Assembly: GCA_937907435.1 (NCBI GenBank)
Contig: CALCIA010000190.1
Location: 10,961-74,960, forward strand
Direction of reading: 5' to 3'
Length of the DNA: 64,000 nt
From: an uncultured Actinomycetes bacterium
GTDB taxonomy: Bacteria; Actinomycetota; Thermoleophilia; Solirubrobacterales; 70-9
Part shown: positions 36,228 to 44,382 of the stretch, one piece after another
How the letters are laid out: each line of letters starts with the position of its first letter
Position numbering within the stretch: position 1 is the stretch's first letter
Notes under the pieces: generated by a model
Seen by the model: the letters and a program-made list of their open reading frames with translations, nothing else
Database searches by the model: none
What the model was told of the DNA's origin: nothing
Position numbers and translations under genes: made by a program

Positions 36228-36450
36228 CGCCGGTCCCCGCCCGAGGCTCACGAGGAAATTGCAAATGAGCCGTAAGTCGTTGTGAGTCAAGGGTCAACTT
36301 CACTCCAAGGCTCGTCTGTCAAGGAAGTTCGGGCGAATCACGCCGCAACGGGCTTTACGTGCTTGCCTCGCAACGACTTGACTGCCGTTCTGCAAGTTCC
36401 TCTCACGGGCGGGGAAGCTGTCCCTCGTTTGCGGCGGCCGGACCCGTCGC
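36228..36450. repeat. Intergenic repeat copy 2, split by a MITE
   Basis: The first part (36228-36251) and second part (36403-36450) together match 35799-35867 apart from a few bases. The hairpin of this copy is broken by 151 bp, the element at 36252-36402. Confidence 0.7.
36252..36402. mobile_element. 151-bp MITE-like element with target duplication
   Basis: Imperfect terminal inverted repeats of about 35 bp: left GAGGAAATTGCA with AAGTCGTTGTGAG inside, right end read inward GAGGAACTTGCA with AAGTCGTTGCGAG inside. It is flanked by TCAC on both sides (36248-36251, 36403-36406). The empty site is visible in the sister repeat at 35799, which has one TCAC. It has no coding capacity, so it must be moved by a transposase elsewhere. 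Confidence 0.8.
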
Positions 36451-36495
36451 CGGAATCCAGCCACGGAGGCCGACAAGCGTTTTGGAGGTATCGAG

Positions 36496-36945
36496 ATGCG
36501 ATTTCGGTTTCGGACGATGGCCTTGGCGGGCGTCCTGACGCTCGGAGGCTTGGCGATCGCCACGTCCTCGGCCCATGCTCAGTGCGGCGGCGGGGGCGGC
36601 TACTACCGGGGCGGCGGCTACGGTGGCGGGCACACCTTCGGCCAGAGCTACGGCGGCTATGGTCGCGGGATGATGATGGGCGGCATGGGCGGTGGCTGCG
36701 GGATGATGATGGGCGGCATGAACATGGGCGGGATGGCGATGGGCATGCCGATGTCCATGACGCAAGTTCCTGCGGCGAGCATGCCGGGCATGAACATGAA
36801 CGGCAATCTTGCCCCCGCCGCAGCCCCCGCTCCGGCGGCCCCGGCGGCGGCTGGCGCGACGTACTACTGCCCGATGCATCCGGGCGTCATGAGCACCTTC
36901 CCGGCCACCTGCCCATACTGCCAGATGGCCCTGAAAAAGCGTTAG
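36496..36945 (+). CDS. Secreted Gly/Met-rich protein with C-terminal CPMHP module
   Basis: 149 residues. A signal peptide (RTMALAGVLTLGGLAIATSS ending AHAQ) precedes a Gly/Tyr-rich and then Met-rich chain (GMMMGGMGGGCGMMMGGMNM, MAMGMPMSM). An Ala/Pro linker leads to a heavy-metal-binding module at the end (YYCPMHPGVM, then CPYCQMALKKR). Met clusters and CPMHP both fit Cu(I)/Ag(I) binding in the periplasm. The ribosome site is TTGGAGG. It is part of the copper operon. Confidence 0.75.
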   Translation: MRFRFRTMALAGVLTLGGLAIATSSAHAQCGGGGGYYRGGGYGGGHTFGQSYGGYGRGMMMGGMGGGCGMMMGGMNMGGMAMGMPMSMTQVPAASMPGMNMNGNLAPAAAPAPAAPAAAGATYYCPMHPGVMSTFPATCPYCQMALKKR

Positions 36946-37100
36946 GAAAATGAGCGGAGGTTCCCCGGAAGGAGCCGGGGAGCCTCGGCGATTCGCCCCC
37001 AGGGATGGACGAGATCGGTTCGGAAGATCCTGTGGAAGTATCTCGCGATTTCCAGATGCCGGTTCGTCCGGCTGACCCCTCTTCACGAAAGGTCGGATTG

Positions 37101-37811
37101 ATGCGCAAGGTTCGGTGGAAGTCTTTCGCGGCGCTCGGAGCCGCCTTGGTCGTCGGGCTCGAACTCGGCGGCCTTTCCCAGGCCCATGAGGGCCACGACC
37201 ACGGGGCGGCGAACCACGGCGGCACCGTGGCGAAGACCAAGCACTATCAGTTCGAGATCGTCTTCGCCAAGGACGGCCTCAAGGTGTATCCCTACGGGCA
37301 GGAGAATAAGCCCTTGGACGCTTCCCGTCTGGCCGGGGCCTCGACGTTCTACCATCCCAACACGCCCAAGCCGTGGTTCACCCGCCCGCTCCGCGCCGCC
37401 TCCACCAGCCCCGGCCAGGCACCGGCATCCCTCGACCTGGGCATAGACCTGAGCAAGATCCCGGCCAAGGGCGCGAAGGTGGCCTTCGAGATCACCGGCC
37501 TGCCCGATCCGGCCGAACCCACCGCGACGTTCACCGTCCCCTTCACCTTGAGCCAGGCCGGGGAAATCACGGTCGCCAAGGCGACGCAGGCCGACACGAA
37601 GGCCCTCGCCGCCCTGAAGGTTTGCCCGGTCAGCGGTGAGGAGTTCGGATCGATGGGCCCGCCCCTCAAGGTCTCGCGTGGGGATCGCTCCACGTTCATC
37701 TGTTGCAAGGGATGCCTGAAGAAGATTCAGGCCGAGCCGGACAAGTATCTCACCGCGTCGGCCGCGTCCGGTTCCACCAAGGCCAAGGACGAGCACGACC
37801 ACCAACATTAA
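37101..37811 (+). CDS. Periplasmic His-rich protein with C-terminal YHS-like metal module
   Basis: 236 residues from ATG 37101 (GAAAGG upstream). A signal peptide (ALGAALVVGLELGGLSQA) precedes HEGHDHGAANHGG, a beta-rich middle (about 40-160) and a Cys module at about 173-218 (KVCPVSGEEFGSMG, then FICCKGCLKKI). The chain ends EHDHQH. The Cys module matches the one inserted in the CusB-like adaptor. A copper chaperone or sink role is inferred from the modules and from the operon. Confidence 0.7.
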   Translation: MRKVRWKSFAALGAALVVGLELGGLSQAHEGHDHGAANHGGTVAKTKHYQFEIVFAKDGLKVYPYGQENKPLDASRLAGASTFYHPNTPKPWFTRPLRAASTSPGQAPASLDLGIDLSKIPAKGAKVAFEITGLPDPAEPTATFTVPFTLSQAGEITVAKATQADTKALAALKVCPVSGEEFGSMGPPLKVSRGDRSTFICCKGCLKKIQAEPDKYLTASAASGSTKAKDEHDHQH

Positions 37812-37825
37812 TTCGATCGAGGTAG

Positions 37826-37955
37826 GGCCCCGGCATGGTCCACCGCCCGCTCTCCGGTCAGACCGGATAGGCCCTTCGTTGCGTATTGAGCCCCGCACGA
37901 AGGAGCCCCGTCTCGGCGAGGCCAGGGGCGGCGGGCGGTGGACCATGCCGGGGCC
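37826..37955. repeat. Perfect 25-bp inverted repeat before the phosphatase gene
   Basis: Arms 37826-37850 (GGCCCCGGCATGGTCCACCG then CCCGC) and 37931-37955 are exact complements with 80 bases between. The loop contains CCGGTC-A-GACCGG. The right arm includes an alternative ATG (37945) and ends 19 bases before the chosen start at 37975. It could be an RNA hairpin controlling read-through or translation, or the ends of a small mobile element. Confidence 0.7.
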
Positions 37956-37974
37956 TGATTCCATAGGAACCGCC

Positions 37975-39405
37975 ATGACTCTGCGATTCAAGTTCGTCCT
38001 ACCGATTAACCTAATCCTCCTATTGGTTCTCGGGGCCTCGCTCGTCTGGGAATGGCGGCGTCTGGAGGCAACGGGGCTCGCCGTCCTGCGGACCCGACTG
38101 GACGAGGAGGCCCGCTTCATCCAGGCGGCCTATCGGAAGTTCGGCATCACGCCGCGTTTCGCCGAGTTCCTTGGTGCATTCTGCCATGCGACCGATACAC
38201 TGGCCTCGCCCGAGCATCAGGTCGCCGTGGTGGACGAGTCCGGGGAGGCTGTGGCGAGTGCCGCCGTGCATGCGCGGCGACCGATGGACGCCGCGCGGCT
38301 GGCTGACCTGGGCGAGGGATTCTGGGTGCTGCGAGAAGGAGGCGATTCGTACCTCGTCCGAGTGGCCACCGACGGAGAGCGGCGCGTCGTGGTGGCCGAA
38401 TCGACTCGCACGCTCGATGCCCAGGTACGGGCTAATCTCTGGAATCATGCTGGTTGGTATCTCGGATCGGGCGTGCTCCTGTTTATCGCGATCAACCTCA
38501 TCATGCGTCGGGCGGTACTCCGGCCGATCCGGCGGCTCTACCGGGCGGCCCGCCTGATCGAACAGGGGAAGCTCGGCACCCAAGTCGAGATCGATTTCGA
38601 CGGCGATGACGAGTTGGGCGCGCTGAGCCGCCGGTTCAACGCCATGTCGCGCACGCTGGCCGAGGAGGCGGAAGCGAACCGCCGGGAGATGGAGACGGCC
38701 CGCCGGGTCCAATCGCATCTCCTGCCGCCTTCCGAGTTCCGGCTCGGCTGCCTGGAGGTCGCCGGGCGCTGTTTGCAGGCAGGCCCGGTCGGAGGTGACA
38801 TTTATGATGTCCAGCCCTTGCCGGGCGACCGCGTGGGTGTTTTGGTGGCCGACCTCTCGGGGCACAACGTCGCTGCGGCGCTCCACACGGCGATGGTCCG
38901 GGCAATCGTCTGGCGTGAGGCGGAGCAGGCGAACTCACCGGGCGAGGTTCTGGCTCGGCTCAACGAGCGGCTGTGCCGGGACCTGCCGGAAGAGCATTTC
39001 GTCACCGCGTTTTTCGCCTGGTTCGATTTCCGGTCCGGTCGCCTGCATTATGCCAATGCCGGCCACCCATCGGCCTACCTGCGATCTCCAATGGGTTGCC
39101 TGAGCGAGCTTGAGACCACGAGCCCTCTGTTGGGGATTCTCCCCGAAGTCACCCATGACTGTGCCGTCGCGGAGGTGGAATCGGGCTCTTGGTTGCTCGC
39201 CTACACCGATGGGCTGACCGAGACTCAAGGGGCGCAAGGGAAGCAGTGGGGCACGGTCGAAATGACCGAGCTACTGCGATCGTCTGGTCAGACAGCACCG
39301 AGCCAGGTGGTGGATCAAGTCCTTGAGCGGGCCGCCGTGTTTCGCAACGGACAATCGCAACAGGATGACATCACCATCATGCTTGCCAAGTACGTTCCGC
39401 GCTGA
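37975..39405 (+). CDS. Membrane HAMP-SpoIIE protein serine phosphatase
   Basis: 476 residues. TM1 (FVLPINLILLLVLGASLVW), a ~130-residue periplasmic sensor region, TM2 (GWYLGSGVLLFIAINLIM), a HAMP linker (RPIRRLYRAARLIEQGKLGT) and a C-terminal SpoIIE/PP2C domain (ARRVQSHLLP, GGDIYDV, VADLSGHNVAAAL, LLAYTDGLTE, QQDDITIML) with the metal-binding Asp residues kept. Such proteins dephosphorylate anti-sigma-antagonist partners or other phosphoproteins after sensing a periplasmic signal. As last gene of the copper island it may be its sensor; no partner kinase or anti-sigma factor is visible. Confidence 0.85.
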   Translation: MTLRFKFVLPINLILLLVLGASLVWEWRRLEATGLAVLRTRLDEEARFIQAAYRKFGITPRFAEFLGAFCHATDTLASPEHQVAVVDESGEAVASAAVHARRPMDAARLADLGEGFWVLREGGDSYLVRVATDGERRVVVAESTRTLDAQVRANLWNHAGWYLGSGVLLFIAINLIMRRAVLRPIRRLYRAARLIEQGKLGTQVEIDFDGDDELGALSRRFNAMSRTLAEEAEANRREMETARRVQSHLLPPSEFRLGCLEVAGRCLQAGPVGGDIYDVQPLPGDRVGVLVADLSGHNVAAALHTAMVRAIVWREAEQANSPGEVLARLNERLCRDLPEEHFVTAFFAWFDFRSGRLHYANAGHPSAYLRSPMGCLSELETTSPLLGILPEVTHDCAVAEVESGSWLLAYTDGLTETQGAQGKQWGTVEMTELLRSSGQTAPSQVVDQVLERAAVFRNGQSQQDDITIMLAKYVPR

Positions 39406-39450
39406 GACTGATCGCTCCGAATTTCATCGAGTGGCGGATGACCGGAACCA

Positions 39451-39819
39451 TCAGAAGCCACCTCGGGAAAAGAGATGCGTCCGCCGGACGCAACGATCAA
39501 GCCGGGTGCTCCACGTCCCTTCGCCCCGCTGGGACTCGATTCGCATGCCGGCCCGCACCGGGGTCTGGCACGTCCGGACGTTCGGCCGCCCGTCCACGGT
39601 CATCACGCAGTCGAAGCAGACGCCGATGCCGCAGTACATCCCCCGCGGCTCCCCGCGCCGGGCCGTCGTCCGCAGCGCCCGCCGGCCGCCGGCGAGCAGC
39701 GCCGCCGCTACGCTCTCCCCCTCGAACGCCCGGGCCGGGAGCCCGTCCACGACGATCCCAATCTCCGGGCCGCGGACGACCGCCCCATCGACCCTGAGGT
39801 CATCCTCCATCTGTCCCAT
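39451..39819 (-). CDS. Stand-alone [2Fe-2S] protein (Fer2_4, HcnA-like)
   Basis: 122 residues. The plant-type ferredoxin site reads MYCGIGVCFDC (Cys 63, 68, 71) with the fourth Cys in VRTCQTPV (84). The fold matches the small [2Fe-2S] subunit of HcnA/opine or sarcosine oxidase-type dehydrogenases. Those normally have FAD partners, which are absent here. It begins 3 bases after the ATPase stop and is the last gene of the MerR operon. An electron-transfer or metal-reduction role is speculative. The last ~25 residues do not look like the family. Confidence 0.65.
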   Translation of the reverse strand: MGQMEDDLRVDGAVVRGPEIGIVVDGLPARAFEGESVAAALLAGGRRALRTTARRGEPRGMYCGIGVCFDCVMTVDGRPNVRTCQTPVRAGMRIESQRGEGTWSTRLDRCVRRTHLFSRGGF

Positions 39820-39822
39820 GGC

Positions 39823-42225
39823 TCAAGCCTCGACCGCGGTGAATCCGGCCTTCTCGACGACCTCCTTGAGGCCCCGCTCCTGAATCTTGGCGGGCTCATA
39901 CCGCACCGTGATGTGCTTCTGCGCCACCTTGGGCTTCACATCTCGCACGCCGGGCAACGCCGTGAGCGCCCCGCTGATCTTGCCGGCACAGCCCTCGCAG
40001 ACCATGTTCGGCACGTGCAGCTCCAGCTCGGCGAGCGGCCCGGAGTCCTCCACCTCTTCCCGCCCGAGGTCGATGCCGCGGATGCGGAGCGTGTTGAGGA
40101 GGATCGCAAAGATGCTCACGACCATGAACGCGATCGCAAAGAGCGGCGTGATGTACCCGAAGGCCGCGAGCCCCATGCCGACGAGGTTGAACAGCACGGC
40201 GACGATCACGTTCCCGGTGAGCGTGCGGTAGGCCGCCTTGCCCAAGGTGAGCGCACTGACCACGTCGTCGAGCCGATCGCCGATGAGGATCACCCCCGCC
40301 GACTCGATCGCCACGTCCGTCCCGGCACCGATGGCGATACCGACGTCCGCCTGGGCGAGCGCCGGGGCGTCGTTGATGCCGTCGCCGACCATCGCGACGT
40401 TTCGGCCCTCCTTCTGGAGGGCTTCGATCGCGGCGACCTTATCCGCGGGTAGGAGTTCCGCCCGGACCTCGTCAATGCCGAGTGCCGTCCCGATCGCCTC
40501 GGCCACCCGCCGGGCATCGCCGGTGAGCATCACCGTCCGGACGCTTCGCTCTTTGAGCCGGGCGATGACCCGCTCGGCTCCGCGACGCGGTGTATCCTGG
40601 AGGGCGATGGCACCGACGACTTCTCCGCCACGAGCGACGAGCACCACCGTCTTCCCTTGGGCGCCCAGGCGCTCGATCGTCGCCCGGACTTCTTCGGTGT
40701 AGGGGATGCCGCGCTCTTCGAGGAAAGACGGCTTTCCGGCGAGGATCTCTGCCCCGTCGAGGGTCGCAGAGACGCCCTTCCCCGGCGTGGCACGGAAGCC
40801 TTGGACGGGACGCTTCGTTGCTCCTTCCCGCTCGGCAAAGAAGCCGATGGCCTGCCCGAGGGGATGCTCCGATTGCGCCTCGACCGCCCTGGCGAGTGCC
40901 AGCACTTCGATACGGTCGAGGCCGAATGACTCGACATCCGTCACCGTCGGCCGACCGTAGGTGAGCGTCCCCGTCTTGTCGAAGACGACCGTGTCGACGA
41001 TCGAAAGCCCGTGGAAGACCTCGCTCGCCTTGACCAAGAGGCCAATTGAGATCCCCTTGCCGCCGGCGATCGCCGCGAGCATCGGGGTCGTGATCCCCAG
41101 GGCGCAAGGGTAGCCCATGATGATGACCGAGAGCGCCACCACCGTCGCCGCGATCCAGTTGCCGGTCACGAGCACCCAGCCGACGAAGGCAATCGCCGAG
41201 ACGGCGAAGACGACCGGGCCGTAATAATTCATCAGCCAGTCGGCCATCAGCTCGATCGACGGCTTCCGCTCGGCAATCTGGCTCATGAGCCGGACGATCT
41301 GGCTGAGGAAGCTGTCCTCGCCGACCTTGGTCACCTTCACCTGGAGCGCGCCGTCGAGGTTGAGCGTCCCGCCGATGACCTTCGAGCCGACCTCCTTCGT
41401 CGCCGGGACGGATTCGCCAGTTAAGCTCGACTCGTCGACGCTCGCCGCCCCCTCGACCACCTCGCCGTCGAGCGGGATGCGCTCGCCGGGGCGGACGAGG
41501 ACGACTTCGCCCACGGCGACGTCCTTGGTCAGCACCTCCACCGGCTCATCGCCGCGAAGGACACGCGCGCGGGGCGGCTGAAGCGACATGAGCTTGCGGA
41601 CCGCCTCCGAAGCCTTCCGCCGGGTGTCGAGCTTGAAGTAGCCGAAGAACAGGTGGAGCGACATGAGCCAGGCGGCGACCGGCAGGAAGTTCGGCCAGCG
41701 GGGATCGTAGAGCGAGAGGGCCCCGACGATGTACGAGCCCCAGGCGCCCGCGGACAGCAGCACGTTCGCGTTGATGACCCGCTGGCCGACGGCCATCAGC
41801 GTCTTCCGCAGGATCGGGAAGCCGACCCAGAAGAGGACGAACGACGCCACCGCCAGGCTGAAGAGCGCCCGCGGATAGGCGGGGAGCCCGAAGAGGTTCA
41901 GCGGATCGACGATGAGATCGAGGAGGGAGAGGGCCATGCCGATCATGCCGCGCTGCTTGATGAGCCCGAACAGCGCCTCGTCGGTCTCGTACTGCTGGAC
42001 CTCGGTCGAGGAGACACTGTAGCCGAGCTTCTCGACGGCCTCGGCCAGGTCGCGGCGGCTGGTCTGCGCCGTGTCCGCCTCGATCAGCACGATCCCGTGG
42101 ACCAAGTTCACCAGCACGCTCTTGACGCCCGGGTAGCGCTTCAAGGCCTTCTCCACGCTCATCGTGCAGAACGAGCACATGAGTCCGGAGACTTTCATCT
42201 GGACAGTTTCAGTAGCCATCTCCAC
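39823..42225 (-). CDS. P1B-type ATPase with HMA domains at both ends and YPC motif
   Basis: 800 residues. N-terminal HMA (LMCSFCTMSVEKAL, about residues 14-28), actuator TGES, phosphorylation site FDKTGTLTYG, hinge MVGDGINDAPALAQA, and a second HMA near the C-terminus (NMVCEGCAGKISGAL, about 735). The TM6 metal site is MGYPCALGI (about residue 370): Tyr replaces the first Cys of CPC. Position in a MerR-driven operon suggests Hg(II) or another thiophilic ion as substrate; the altered motif makes this uncertain. It follows the CcdA-like gene by 7 bases. Confidence 0.88.
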   Translation of the reverse strand: MEMATETVQMKVSGLMCSFCTMSVEKALKRYPGVKSVLVNLVHGIVLIEADTAQTSRRDLAEAVEKLGYSVSSTEVQQYETDEALFGLIKQRGMIGMALSLLDLIVDPLNLFGLPAYPRALFSLAVASFVLFWVGFPILRKTLMAVGQRVINANVLLSAGAWGSYIVGALSLYDPRWPNFLPVAAWLMSLHLFFGYFKLDTRRKASEAVRKLMSLQPPRARVLRGDEPVEVLTKDVAVGEVVLVRPGERIPLDGEVVEGAASVDESSLTGESVPATKEVGSKVIGGTLNLDGALQVKVTKVGEDSFLSQIVRLMSQIAERKPSIELMADWLMNYYGPVVFAVSAIAFVGWVLVTGNWIAATVVALSVIIMGYPCALGITTPMLAAIAGGKGISIGLLVKASEVFHGLSIVDTVVFDKTGTLTYGRPTVTDVESFGLDRIEVLALARAVEAQSEHPLGQAIGFFAEREGATKRPVQGFRATPGKGVSATLDGAEILAGKPSFLEERGIPYTEEVRATIERLGAQGKTVVLVARGGEVVGAIALQDTPRRGAERVIARLKERSVRTVMLTGDARRVAEAIGTALGIDEVRAELLPADKVAAIEALQKEGRNVAMVGDGINDAPALAQADVGIAIGAGTDVAIESAGVILIGDRLDDVVSALTLGKAAYRTLTGNVIVAVLFNLVGMGLAAFGYITPLFAIAFMVVSIFAILLNTLRIRGIDLGREEVEDSGPLAELELHVPNMVCEGCAGKISGALTALPGVRDVKPKVAQKHITVRYEPAKIQERGLKEVVEKAGFTAVEA

Positions 42226-42232
42226 TCCATTT

Positions 42233-42907
42233 TCAAAGCAGGGCGACGAACGCCCTGGCGTAATAAGCGCTCACGAAGAGCAGTGCGCATCCGCTCACCG
42301 CCTGGATCGCCCGCCGCCATATGCCGATGCGCGTCAGGCGAATGAGGGCCCCGGCGAAGAGGCCGACGAGCAGGAACGGGAGACCGCGGCCGAGGCCGAA
42401 GGCGAACGCGAGGACGGCCCCGTACCCGGGCCGGGCCTGCGTCGCCGCCACCGTGATGAGCAGCAGCAGCGGGGCGGCGGAGGTCCCGAGGCTGAAGATG
42501 AAGCCGTAGCCGAACGACCCGGCGAGCCCCGGCCTGCGCAGGGCCGCCAGCTGGTCCACCTTCAGCCGCGGCCCTCGGAAGGCCAGGATGGCGGCGACGA
42601 AGGAGACCACGGCCATCGTCAGCGCCCAGTAGCGGCCGAACGACTCGGTGAGGACCGCGCCGAGCCGACCGGCCACGGCCCCCAGGAGCGTCAGATTCAC
42701 GACGATGCCGAGGAAGAAGCTGAGCGCGATGAGGAAGCCCGAGCGGCGGGGCTCATCGACGACGCCCGCCATGCCGAACCCGACCGGGAGCGTACATGGA
42801 CACACCGCACTGGCCAGGATGCCGGCGACGAAGGCGACGCCGAAGGCCAGCAGCGACCCCTCGGGCAGGCTCGAGCCGGAGCTGCGGAGAAAATCTTCGA
42901 GCGTCAC
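42233..42907 (-). CDS. CcdA/DsbD-like membrane protein, possible mercury importer
   Basis: 224 residues with about six membrane helices. Helix 1 carries VCPCTLPVG (Cys 36 and 38), the CcdA-type Cys-Pro motif; a later helix has GTSAAPLLLL. CcdA-family members pass electrons across the membrane, and some are linked to mercury operons as transporters in place of MerT (recalled knowledge). It overlaps the preceding HMA gene by ATGA, so the two products probably work together. Confidence 0.75.
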   Translation of the reverse strand: MTLEDFLRSSGSSLPEGSLLAFGVAFVAGILASAVCPCTLPVGFGMAGVVDEPRRSGFLIALSFFLGIVVNLTLLGAVAGRLGAVLTESFGRYWALTMAVVSFVAAILAFRGPRLKVDQLAALRRPGLAGSFGYGFIFSLGTSAAPLLLLITVAATQARPGYGAVLAFAFGLGRGLPFLLVGLFAGALIRLTRIGIWRRAIQAVSGCALLFVSAYYARAFVALL

Positions 42908-43194
42908 TTCCGGACCTCCGTGCTCGGGGTCCCGACCTCGAAGCGCTCGGCGCGGAGGGCGTCCGCCAGCCGACCTGAGGTCACCACCCCCTCGTCATAT
43001 CTGACCTGCACGCGCCCCTCCTCGAGGCTCACGCGGACCTCCTCCACCCCGGGGAGGCCGCCCAGGATCTCCTCGATCGCCTCCACGCAGGACTCGCACG
43101 CCATATCCCTGACGGGAATCGTGGCGGCCGTCACCAAGTGTGCGGCGGCCTGGGTTTCAACGGGAGTGACGTCGTTCGATTCTTCCGGTCGCAT
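42904..43194 (-). CDS. HMA-domain metallochaperone (MerP/CopZ-like)
   Basis: 96 residues with one HMA domain: IPVRDMACESCVEAI (CxxC) followed by GVEEVRVSLEEGRVQVRYDE. There is no signal peptide, so it is cytosolic, unlike classical MerP. It would hand metal to or from the adjoining CcdA-like membrane protein, to which it is translationally coupled. Confidence 0.8.
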   Translation of the reverse strand: MRPEESNDVTPVETQAAAHLVTAATIPVRDMACESCVEAIEEILGGLPGVEEVRVSLEEGRVQVRYDEGVVTSGRLADALRAERFEVGTPSTEVRK

Positions 43195-43219
43195 TTGAAG
43201 TTCTCCAGGAATCTTGGCT

Positions 43220-43894
43220 TTACTTCTGGCCCTCCGTGCTCGGGCTCCCGGCCTGGAAGCCCTGCGCGCTGATCTCCTCGGCCAGGCGCTCGGGGGTCAC
43301 CTTTCCCTCCACGTACTTGACCCGGGCCTCCTTCCCCTTGAGGTTCACCCGCGCCTCTTCAACGCCGGGCATTTCACGCAGGAGCCCTGTCACGGTCTCA
43401 GCGCACGACTCGCACGCCATCCCCAGCACGGGGATCGTCGTCGTCTTCACCCGAGAGTCGGACGTGGCGGCTCCGGCGGGGGCGGCCTTGGGCTCCTCCT
43501 TCTTGGGGAGGGTTGCCTTGTAACCCAGTTCGTTGATCTCCGAGACGATGCGTTCCGGGGCCACCTTCCCCGGCGCATAGCGAACGAGGACCGCGCGTCG
43601 TTCGAGGCTCACCTCGGCCGAGGCCACCCCGTCGACGGCCTTGAGCGTCTTCTTGATCCGTGCGGCACACGAGCCGCAGGACATGCCCTCGACCGGGATC
43701 GTGACCGTGCGCATCGAGGCATTCGGGGCTGGGGCCGTCTCCGCCCGAGCGGACGAGGTGATTTGTACCCCTCCCAGCGGCCCCCGCAGCCCCGCGTAGG
43801 CACCCGCGGCGAGGACGATGACCCCGACGACGCCCAGTGCGAGCTGGGTCATCCGGCTGCCTCCCGTGGACTCTCGCTGTGTATCTTCCATCAT
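43220..43894 (-). CDS. Membrane-anchored protein with two HMA domains
   Basis: 224 residues; ATG 43894 follows GGAGGGGAGATCG. One N-terminal helix (LALGVVGVIVLAAGAYAGL) anchors two HMA domains outside: GMSCGSCAARIKK and, after a Lys/Ala/Pro linker, GMACESCAETVTG. It resembles a doubled, tethered MerP. Its place as first structural gene after merR suits capture of periplasmic Hg(II) or Cu(I). Confidence 0.8.
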   Translation of the reverse strand: MMEDTQRESTGGSRMTQLALGVVGVIVLAAGAYAGLRGPLGGVQITSSARAETAPAPNASMRTVTIPVEGMSCGSCAARIKKTLKAVDGVASAEVSLERRAVLVRYAPGKVAPERIVSEINELGYKATLPKKEEPKAAPAGAATSDSRVKTTTIPVLGMACESCAETVTGLLREMPGVEEARVNLKGKEARVKYVEGKVTPERLAEEISAQGFQAGSPSTEGQK

Positions 43895-43917
43895 CGATCT
43901 CCCCTCCCGTGTTTGTG

Positions 43918-44361
43918 TCATGTGGCCTTGCGACGCCCGGTCGAACCCTCCGACAACGCGAGCTCCCCGTCGAGGCTTTCCAGGATGGGGCAGTCGCTGA
44001 CCGGCCCGCGCCCCGTGCAGGTGCCCGCGAGCTTGGTCAGTGCGCGCTCGATCTTCTTCAGGTCAGCGATCTTCTGCCGGACGTCCTCGACCTTCTGCTC
44101 GGCCCGCCGGCGCACCTCGGTACAGCTCGTCCCGGGCTCGACCCGGAGGGTCAGGAGCTCCCGGACCTCGCCGAGCGAGAACCCGACCTCCTGCGCCCGC
44201 TTGATGAACCGGATCAGCCGGACGCTCTCCTCGGGGTACTCCCGGTAACCGGATTCTCGCCGGGGGGGTTCGGGTAAGAGCCCCTTCCGCTCATAGAACC
44301 GCAGGGTCTCGACGTTCACCCCGGCCCGTCGCGCCAGCTCGCCCGTCTTCATGTTGTCCAT
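43918..44361 (-). CDS. merR: MerR-type mercury-responsive regulator
   Basis: 147 residues from ATG 44361 (GAGGATG upstream; an earlier in-frame ATG at 44376 sits at the predicted transcription start). N-terminal HTH (KTGELARRAGVNVETLRFYE), coupling helix and dimer helix. Three Cys at 80, 115 and 124 (GTSCTEV, GTCTGRG, SDCPILESL) have the same spacing as Cys 82, 117 and 126 that bind Hg(II) in Tn501 MerR. Divergent from nothing, it is itself first gene of the operon it should control. Confidence 0.9.
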   Translation of the reverse strand: MDNMKTGELARRAGVNVETLRFYERKGLLPEPPRRESGYREYPEESVRLIRFIKRAQEVGFSLGEVRELLTLRVEPGTSCTEVRRRAEQKVEDVRQKIADLKKIERALTKLAGTCTGRGPVSDCPILESLDGELALSEGSTGRRKAT

Positions 44362-44382
44362 TCTCTTCATCCTCATGGTGTC

